From the NCBI RefSeq assembly GCF_910592395.1, contig NC_088309.1, positions 6,450,501-6,514,500 on the forward strand: a stretch of DNA of 64,000 bases, read 5' to 3'. The DNA is from Lineus longissimus (lineage: Eukaryota > Nemertea > Pilidiophora > Heteronemertea > Lineidae). Position 1 is the stretch's first letter. Every line of letters begins with the position of its first letter. The position numbers and the translations under genes were made by a program. Below, piece after piece: positions 58,501-64,000 of this stretch. The notes under the pieces are model-generated. The model did not search any database and was not told where the DNA came from. It saw nothing but the letters and a program-made list of their open reading frames with translations.

Positions 58501-58983
58501 AAGGTTGTTTTTCTTTCCTACAGGTTTGTGATGCATGAAGGTACAGAGATTGTGGCAGACTCCGGGAATGTATTCGATACTACCCTCCGCGGTGGTCGAC
58601 TAGGAGTGTTCTGTTTCTCACAGGAGAATATAATCTGGTCAAATCTTGAGTACAGATGTAAAGGTACGTAAATCAAAAACAGGCATCATCACCATCAGTC
58701 ATGTTACAAAGAACAGAATCTAACATTGATGCCATATATAATTCTTCACTGAACCTCAGACTGGACAAGCGATGCGGAAAAACATGTTCAGTTGAATAAA
58801 TAATAGTATCAAATTTAAACTAGCTGCAAAAACAACAAAAAACATGTACGTGCTGCGACCAGCAAGAAATAAGGACCGTGCCACTAACAAAATGTGATTT
58901 TTTTTTTTCTTGTAGAAGATATATCTGAAGATGCGCTTGACGAAAGCATTGGAGGAATTCCGGCTGCGACCAGCAAGAAATAA
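31595..58983 (+). CDS. Thrombospondin, pentameric (COMP/TSP-3/4/5-like) type
   Basis: Secreted calcium-binding matrix glycoprotein. Firm exons: 31595-31679 (signal peptide), 43643-43798, 48188-48405, [49374/49398-49510 uncertain], 49622-49793, 50042-50185, 50705-50899, 51082-51308, 51798-51938, 52408-52485, 52950-53105, 53371-53475, 54047-54169, 54678-54840, 55194-55312, 55843-55895, 56180-56265, 56489-56584, 56918-57096, 57368-57582, 57989-58192, 58524-58663, 58916-58983. From 49622 on, all phases close (887 codons). Domains: divergent laminin-G-like TSPN (FISC and GEDMLRNKGC-like MLRGKVC); coiled coil with CQMC, the interchain disulfide clasp; about six EGF modules ([22 protein letters not shown]); type 3 repeats from DTDIDGYPD to FDVCPED with an RGD in DGRGDACDD; L-type lectin C-domain ([47 protein letters not shown]). 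No type 1 repeats or VWC, so not TSP-1/2. Closest by eye to TSP-4/COMP. Total length is about 1040-1080 aa. Confidence 0.92.
32566..32616 (+). repeat. Dispersed repeat family D, copy in thrombospondin intron 1
   Basis: Contains GTGTCCGTAATAGAGAGGTG then ACCTTAAAGGGAGGTT. Related to 19768-19850 (minus) and 45964-46100 (plus). Confidence 0.55.
33423..33609 (+). repeat. Tandem duplicated block, copy 1
   Basis: About 185 bp beginning near GTACAATTGTATTCC and including TTTTTCGGCGATCTTT and GATTGTCCCGCCGGGATCT, ending ATGATCAGCACTGG. It is repeated at 33672-33838 in the same order and orientation, with indels and substitutions. Confidence 0.75.
33672..33838 (+). repeat. Tandem duplicated block, copy 2
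   Basis: Starts at GTACAAATGTATTCC, includes TTTTTTCGGCGATCTTT and GATTGTCCCGCCGGGATCT, and ends AATAATCAGCACCAGG. The start-to-start distance from copy 1 is about 249 bp. The strictly conserved core TTGTCCCGCCGGGATCT contains the palindrome CCCGCCGGG-like segment. Confidence 0.75.
34107..34165 (+). repeat. Dispersed repeat family A, copy 2
   Basis: CAATTTCAATTTCAATTT, then ATTCCATGTGAATACA and ATTTGGTTATT. Matches 28-80 and 47207-47262. Confidence 0.6.
38889..38930 (+). repeat. Dispersed repeat family F (GTCGTC-rich), truncated copy
   Basis: GTGGCGTCCGTCGTCGTCGT followed by more CGT/TGT triplets. The same head sequence starts the longer block at 50259. Only the trinucleotide-rich head is shared here. 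Confidence 0.55.
45964..46100 (+). repeat. Dispersed repeat family D, long copy
   Basis: Several degenerate units (TTAGAGACGTCC, TATAGAGGTC, TAGAGAGGTTGTCC, TAGAAAGGTGGCC) in series, ending GCTAAGGGAGATTCCACTG. It is the longest of three copies in the window and lies in thrombospondin intron 2. Confidence 0.6.
47207..47262 (+). repeat. Dispersed repeat family A, copy 3
   Basis: CAATTTCAATTTCAATTTG, then TTCCGTATTAATACC and ATTTGGCTATTACACAGG. It matches copies 1 and 2 best across the TTTGG(C/T)TATTACA portion. Confidence 0.6.
48852..48868. repeat. Poly(G) run of 17
   Basis: An uninterrupted 17-nt G homopolymer in a thrombospondin intron. Comparable C runs occur at 15427-15445 (19 nt), 52213-52229 (17 nt) and 12890-12903 (14 nt), and G runs at 7102-7112 and 15556-15565. 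Exact lengths in an assembly are often unreliable. Confidence 0.8.
49374..49510 (+). other. Ambiguous thrombospondin N-domain exon
   Basis: Acceptors at 49373 (TTCTAG) or 49397 (CTTTCTGCAG) and a donor GTATAT at 49511 bound an exon-like segment. Two frames are open. One gives [13 protein letters not shown], which resembles the TSPN strand near TIELRTFQ in human TSP-4, but needs entry phase 2 and leaves one base. The other gives [12 protein letters not shown], needs entry phase 1 and exits in phase 0, as the next exon (49622) requires. Neither is compatible with the phase-0 exit of the exon ending at 48405. A missing small exon, a sequence indel or a wrong boundary would explain this. Confidence 0.4.
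50250..50460 (+). repeat. Dispersed repeat family F, longer copy
   Basis: GTGGCGTCCGTCGTCGTCGT leads into a unique-looking stretch (ACTGCTTGAGGTCTGGAC; TTGGCCACCAGGGGGCAAAA) in the intron after the coiled-coil exon. The head matches 38889-38930. It is probably an interspersed element with a triplet-rich 5' end. The downstream limit is a guess. Confidence 0.45.
51413..51600. repeat. Inverted-repeat (hairpin) element in a thrombospondin intron
   Basis: TTCGTCTTCGTAAA at 51454-51467 is exactly complementary to TTTACGAAGACGAA at 51528-51541. Imperfect pairing extends outward through GAACAC/GTTCTG and GCGAATTC/GAATTCGT, giving arms of about 50-60 bp around a loop of about 60 bp. The shape is MITE-like, but no terminal duplication is evident. 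Confidence 0.5.
51658..51734 (+). tRNA. tRNA-Gly(GCC)-like sequence with 6-nt anticodon-loop insertion; probable pseudogene
   Basis: The 5' GCATTGT pairs perfectly with the 3' ACAATGC (7 bp acceptor stem). The D arm (GTTC/GAAT) and anticodon stem (CTCGC/GCGGG) are kept. A B-box GGTTCGATCCC is present, and the anticodon is GCC in TTGCCA. Against a standard animal tRNA-Gly(GCC), the anticodon loop is 13 nt instead of 7. The 6 extra bases can be placed between positions 37 and 38, the canonical intron site. The T stem has a central T-T mismatch, and the D loop lacks one of the two conserved Gs. It lies inside a thrombospondin intron on the same strand. A decayed gene is most likely; a tiny intron is an alternative. 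Confidence 0.6.
52213..52229. repeat. Poly(C) run of 17
   Basis: An uninterrupted C homopolymer in the intron before the thrombospondin exon at 52408. See also the 17-nt G run at 48852. Confidence 0.8.
52715..52945. repeat. Minisatellite of about 45-60 bp units next to a thrombospondin acceptor
   Basis: Four to five degenerate units built on GAACTCTTGATTCGATAT and TTGTGGCTCAAGGCGAT recur up to the polypyrimidine tract of the exon at 52950. The last unit (CTTGATTCGATC) ends about 15 bp before the acceptor AG, so the intron's branch-point region is made of the repeat. Confidence 0.75.
57626..57683. repeat. Perfect 14 bp inverted repeat (hairpin)
   Basis: CTGGTTACTCTAAG at 57626-57639 and CTTAGAGTAACCAG at 57670-57683 are exact reverse complements around a 30-nt loop, 43 bp downstream of the donor of the thrombospondin exon ending at 57582. 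A third partial copy (CAACTCTAAGACTAT) follows directly. Confidence 0.7.
57705..57880 (+). mobile_element. tRNA-derived SINE-like element
   Basis: An A-box-like TTGCCTAGAGACTCGGGCGT (about 57710) is followed by CCACCTCGTGAACATA and a B-box-like GGTCGATGGCTCGAGCC ending at 57765, the spacing of an RNA polymerase III internal promoter. A non-tRNA body follows (GCTACATAAAAGGTACA and onward). It lies in a thrombospondin intron on the sense strand. The 3' limit and family are uncertain; no second copy is in the window. Confidence 0.5.
58852..58875 (+). repeat. Intronic duplicate of the thrombospondin stop-codon segment
   Basis: GCTGCGACCAGCAAGAAATA followed by AGGA is identical to 58963-58986, which contains the real last codons (AATSKK) and stop of the gene. 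The intronic copy lies 40 bp upstream of the last acceptor and 111 bp from the true copy. Confidence 0.9.
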
Positions 58984-61415
58984 GGATCTGTTACAAACTT
59001 TAGGAATGATTCGACGTGGTGCACTTTAACTGATATGGAACGATCTGAAACTACCAATTCAAGGACGTCACAAGGAACAATCTCAGTGTATATACTATAC
59101 GTCACTTATGACGTAGATTCAGTTAGTGACTTTCGTGGCAGACATACATGTATGGTTCCGGTAATCATGATAATAGGATCGACCTGATACTATATCTCAT
59201 GAAGTAATACACAGTACCAGACATTGCATGGTTATGATAAGCAACGCGGACATTCGTTGTACAAATGTATTGCTGTTGAAGCTTGTTATTGTCGTTGATA
59301 AAATTTGTTGGTCGAATGTGAGTTCGTCCATGTACATAATTATGTACACTTTGTAAAGAACACTTCGGGCGTGCATGAAATGGTACATCCATAATATTCA
59401 GTGTTTTTGAGAAATCATGGTAGATACATTGTATATCCGAGATCGGCCTGGCCTATTTGGGATGTAGTGGAAATCGGGGTTTTGACATGCGCATGCACTC
59501 TCCTCTAAAACAAAATGTGTTTTTTTTGGTGGTTTTTTATATTCGCAATATTTTTGTAGCGTATGGAAAATTGCTGTGTGATCAGTGTTTTCAGCTCGAG
59601 TTCATTCATCAAATGTATGTGCAGTACTCTCGAATCCAGTGCAATGCACTGTTACACAGCAGTCACATCTGAAATGGTGAGTAGGCATGGCGGCTGACGA
59701 AATTAAACTGAAACCTTTCTTTTTATTGCTCATGGGGTTTGTCCAAAGAATCGCTGATGCTTCTCATAACGTTACGACAGCTTGATTATTCTCAAATAGC
59801 TTACACATGATACATGTATAATGAATAACTTAGCTGAGGTTTACTCTAGATGGTAAAAGATGTGTAAAAACTATTAATAGTATTTATTTTATAAAGAAAA
59901 ATGTCTTGGATATCAACTTATTCAACCTTCAATTTATTGTATCAAATCATTTTCCCAAACTGTATTTATTGTCTAAAAAGTGTCTTTGATATGACCCATT
60001 CAACCTTTAATTACTTCTATCAAATCTTTTTTCGCAAACGACTACGTTTTGTACTGATTCGCTAAAAAAGTGAAATAAAATTTCATTTCGTTGTAAATAA
60101 ATATGATATGCGTTTTCGAGTTTGTTAATCAACATGCTACATGCCATGCATGCAGCGCGTACATCACTATGAGAGGCCATTTGTCTACAAAGGTCATAAC
60201 AATCAATGTTATCGACTCTGTTCGGCTCTTTAAAAAGACGTAGTGTCTTTCCAAGAGACCTTCTCACAACCGAGAGACGGACATACGACCGACCTAAGAC
60301 GGTTTTAGCATATTCAAGTCATATGCCTCACCTTTTGATTTACATGGCTGTTTGATGTCGCTCAATGTGTTCAATTTGGATTAATAGACAATCGGCTCGT
60401 ATGTTGAAATATTTGTGTAACATCAAGTGATTTAGTGATAATTAGGAAATAAAATCGACACGAAGACCAAGCCATGAAGAAGAAGAAAAAGCGGTCTTAG
60501 CTTTACACCGGGATTAACAGTATTTATACCACCAACGGTGCACTGCAAACAGAACTTCCATTTCGCGAGAATTCACACGAGACGAGTCGTCATTGATGCT
60601 ATCTCTGGTAAAATGGATAAATCATGTATACTCGTGATGTATGATCGTCTCACGAAAAAATGATTATGAATAATGAAGAAGTACCTGATTCAATTAAACT
60701 AGATGGCCCCCAATTACAAGCTTTTTTAGCAGAGCATACATGTAGTTGAGGGACCATTTCATCCAGAAATTTTTACCATTATCAGCCTTTACGAATGATG
60801 TGTAGCCTCTTGTCATGCAAACAATGTGAAGGCAGAAATCCCCCACCCCGTCCCTCACTCACATGCGCACAACCGCGCCACCACACTATCAACGACGTTT
60901 CAGCAGATCAGCATCGCTCCGCTGTAGAGGTAGAAATGTCCCTCTGGAAAAAGTTCCCGGCCCAATTGTATTCGGACGAATTACATAATTATACATGTAC
61001 ATGTATGGTATAACGGTTAAATAGAGGCCCTGACCGACAATAGCTTAGAGATTAAGCGCATAAAAAATCAGTTGTCCCCCGGACCTTCTCACCTAGGACA
61101 TCTCAAACTTTTACACTGGCGCGCGATTGAAATATTTTTGTGCATAAACGGATACTGCCAGCTGTTCTTTTCACTGTATGGGGCCAATATACCATGGCTA
61201 TAACTGTATCTGTTTACCTTTTTTACCAATAGAACACGATCGGTCATTATAACATGACCTCAGAAAAACCGTTCAGATCACATTTATGTCTATAATGAGG
61301 TCGGCGGAATCGTCGTCGAAAACACCATCACTCGTTCATTAGCATTCGGAAGATCTGAGCCCAGCCGGCATCTCGCTTTAGGCCAGTCACTTTCTGCACG
61401 GAGTCCGCGAGTGTA
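58984..61415. other. Intergenic region between thrombospondin and the Cys-loop receptor
   Basis: No coding exon is recognised. Candidate AATAAA signals for the thrombospondin transcript occur near 60074 and 60094, which would imply a 3' UTR of over 1 kb. TACATGTA occurs five times (59152, 59812, 60738 and twice near 60993). The 150 bases before 61416 are more GC-rich and probably contain the receptor gene's 5' UTR. Confidence 0.5.
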
Positions 61416-63167
61416 ATGGCGAATCAACCAGCTCAAATCATTCGTCTATTCCTCGTACTTTCTGTTGGAGTTGCGATTATATCTGGTAATTCTGAGGTGT
61501 AAGTAGATTTTTTCTTTTCCTGATATATATTTTTGATTGTTGTTTTGTTGTTTTTAGCGCAGTTCTCTGTGATAAAAGTGAATCATGAGCGTTGGTTTTA
61601 TCTGAGAGCGTGAACTGTCATCGTTGCCCTACATGTAAGCTTATACGTACATACAACCTCAGTGAGTATTCAATATGACCTATATGTATAATCATGGTCA
61701 GGTTGTTCAGAAACACTGCCAGGTTGATGAGGGTTCAGAGTTTTTGTAAAACGCAACAGGACGTGGCCCATACAAAATCCTACAATCGTAAACTAGCAGC
61801 TTCAGGAATATTATTGCGTTAAGAAATTTGTCAACCGTTGAAGAAAAGGGTAATGATTTCTTTTTGATCCGGCCAGTTTAGAATGTACATGTATATTTAT
61901 CACCTGGAAAACTGACACCGAGATGCTCTTTTATCTAAATGCCCTGTTTTCATGTATGGGCTTTCATGACACCTTCATAATCAGTCGATAATCAATAACT
62001 GGACATCATACGCCCTATTGCGTAATGGGAACAAGAACCTGGGCGTTGAGCCATGTTGAGCCCTTAAATTGTGTGTTGGGTTTTGTCAGATCGGAAACTG
62101 ATACCCCTTTTTCATCACGTGTTTTCATTTGTGATGCAAATGTAGTTATGCAATAAGGCAATGCGATTTCAACATTTAACTTTTTTCCAGTTATATTCCT
62201 GAAGCATCTAGTTTATACGGGTATGATTTTGATTATATACTTACTTACGTGATACCTACTTACTTACGCCTTGCTGATGCCTATTGGCACTTACACAGAA
62301 CATCACAAAGCTCCGTCAGGTTTAGTGTAGGCTACAGGTGCAGCTGCAATGCCAGTAGGCCCTACAACTACATGTACAACAATACCCCATCCGTAACTTA
62401 ACATTGCCTCTGCATGTTCTTCCAGCCACTAAGAACTTTCCTTTCTCACCTGGCATTAATAACTTATCGCGTATTTCTCGATGATTTGTTCTTCGATGTT
62501 TACTGGCAAGTAGTCCAGTTGTTCAAGTAGCATCAGTTACGGGTGATATTGGCAATTAGCCTTTTGCAATTATTGTATATACAATTAGCTTTTCGCAATT
62601 AGTCCATGGAATCATGAGTCAGAATGTTTAGGTAACTGAACGATTGTTGTAAAAACTGAATGATAAGAAATACATGTATCATTGCAAACACCACGGGTTA
62701 TGGTTGATACTTCCCAACGCCATGAATACAGTCACAACGCCCATTTTCACTTGCGAAAGAAATGTCTTTAGTGTGTTTGAAATCAGTTATATGTACATTG
62801 GGCACACAGAAAATATTCAGTTCTAATTATTTTGATCATGATAATTTGCACGAAAATTCAATCTTTGCATGTACATGTAATAAAAGAAAAAATAGGTATG
62901 ACATGCAACATCTACTATAAAGTAGTTTGAGTAAGAATTGCAGAATTTATTCAAAACATTCAAGTGTATTTGAACTTTCGGCCGGGCACGAATGTAACAT
63001 GTTCTTGCAGGGAAGGCTTGAATTGCATGGCTGTATCTTCTTCTGTCCAAAATACAGCAAAATTGCAATATTTGCTGCAATTTTCAGGTTTGCGTTTCAT
63101 GTTTTCAGGAGCACGACATTGGATCGACTTTTGAGCGGTTACGACAAACGCGTTCGCCCGCAGTTTC
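61416..63167 (+). CDS. Anionic Cys-loop ligand-gated channel subunit (GABA-A/glycine receptor-like), 5' part
   Basis: The first three coding exons of a pentameric ligand-gated channel, cut by the window end. Exons: 61416-61498, 62191-62220 (30-nt microexon), 63109-63167; donors GTAAGT, GTATGA and GTAAGT; phases close and one base is carried onward. Exon 1 encodes a signal peptide (hydrophobic core IIRLFLVLSVGVAII). After cleavage comes EVYIPEASSLYG, then LDRLLSGYDKRVRPQF. The latter is the hallmark N-terminal helix/loop of the anionic branch: compare GABA-A beta with RLLKGYDIRLRP and glycine receptor alpha with SGYDARIRPNF. The ATG has G at -3 and G at +4. The Cys-loop, transmembrane helices and ion selectivity are beyond the window, so the ligand (GABA, glycine, histamine, glutamate or pH) cannot be assigned. 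Confidence 0.8.
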
Positions 63168-63965
63168 GTAAGTACATGTACAAACTAGATGTAGTACAGT
63201 ATTTGATATTAATAGAGTAACAGACTGTAGAAAGAAGTCTGTGGTAGAGTCAGGTGAAAAAAATTACTAGAGTACCAAAAACACTTTTTGTCTACCTCGG
63301 GAGAAAGCTATCCGTTTTAGCTGTTTACATTGATAATGTTATCAAAATCAGCCTATGCGTGCATGTCCGTATATAGCAAGAACTGATTAAGACCACAAAA
63401 TTTGAACTTTAGAAATAAAAAAACGGTGGTTAAACTGTCCTAAAAAAGACTTTCGCGTGAACGCCACCATTGCTCTAGGAGAGTAAGGGACGGGCTGATC
63501 GTTTTTAAGACGAATATTCATATACACAGAAAAGAGAATGACCACTTGATATTCGTTTGATAAAGTAATGCAAACGAAATTAAATTCATAATGAGTTGGT
63601 AACTGGCCCAAATCGGGAAACAAATTAGCCTTAATTGTACTGCATTAGTTTTATCACCCAATTGTGCAAATCACCAGCAATGACATTTTGTTAACGAATA
63701 GTATCAACGAAACCGTTAAGGCCGACAAGCCCAAATACTATTAATCCAACTATTTTAGTCAGTTCAAAAAAAGTATAATATATTACTGGCAGGTCCTGCA
63801 TCAAAGTGCCAACCACACGAAAAATTATCAACGAATTCAGCATCATGACATGGTGATCTGAAGCTTGTGTGAAGTAAAAATGTCGCTCTATTTCACACAA
63901 GGTTCATACCGCCTGGCCTGGCTGTTACAGGCGAAGAAAATCTCCACTCTAACATGAACACCTTT

Positions 63966-64000
63966 ATGGTTCAACGGTCAGAATGCGGGAGTTTCGGTCT
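63966..64000 (+). other. Possible truncated tRNA-like sequence at the window edge
   Basis: TATGGTTCAACGGTCAGAAT has the look of a tRNA A-box and D arm and is followed by GCGGGAGTTTCGGTCT, which could begin an anticodon arm. The T arm and acceptor 3' side lie outside the window, so this could be a tRNA gene, a SINE head or chance. Confidence 0.25.

Overview
This is a 64 kb piece of an animal nuclear genome. The evidence is intron-rich genes with canonical GT/AG junctions, long AT-rich non-coding DNA, and several scattered families of short repeats. MCM9 together with a pentameric-type thrombospondin, and no vertebrate hallmarks, points to a marine invertebrate. A lophotrochozoan or an invertebrate deuterostome is my inference; no rRNA, mitochondrial gene or lineage marker in the window settles it. 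No bacterial operon, CRISPR array, provirus or secondary-metabolite cluster is visible.

Layout, all recognised genes on the + strand: (1) 1-16 kb has no gene I can support; it holds minisatellites, a 492 bp MITE-like element with 16 bp terminal inverted repeats, and one candidate minus-strand terminal exon near 14.6 kb. (2) 16,173-23,411 is a complete 18-exon MCM9 gene (1157 aa), the MCM8 partner helicase of homologous recombination. (3) 23,979-27,962 is a complete 10-exon POLDIP2/PDIP38 gene (357 aa), starting only 567 bp after the MCM9 stop. (4) 28-31.5 kb is non-coding with repeats. (5) 31,595-58,983 is a thrombospondin gene of the COMP/TSP-3/4/5 type. Its signal-peptide exon lies 12 kb upstream of the next coding exon. 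Then come a divergent laminin-G-like N-domain, a coiled coil with a Cys-x-x-Cys clasp, EGF repeats, type 3 calcium repeats with an RGD, and the L-type lectin C-domain. The N-domain exon set is not fully resolved because one reading-phase junction does not close. (6) 61,416 to the end holds the first three coding exons of an anionic Cys-loop receptor (GABA-A/glycine-receptor-like), cut by the window edge.

MCM9 and POLDIP2 both act in genome maintenance, and their close head-to-tail placement may allow coordinated expression. Thrombospondin (extracellular matrix) and the Cys-loop receptor (neuronal membrane) have no evident link to them. I see no undescribed multi-gene system. The more unusual signals are a tRNA-Gly(GCC)-like sequence with a 6-nt insertion at the canonical tRNA intron site, a duplicated stop-codon segment at the thrombospondin 3' end, about three dozen copies of the palindrome TACATGTA, and unresolved thrombospondin N-terminal splicing.
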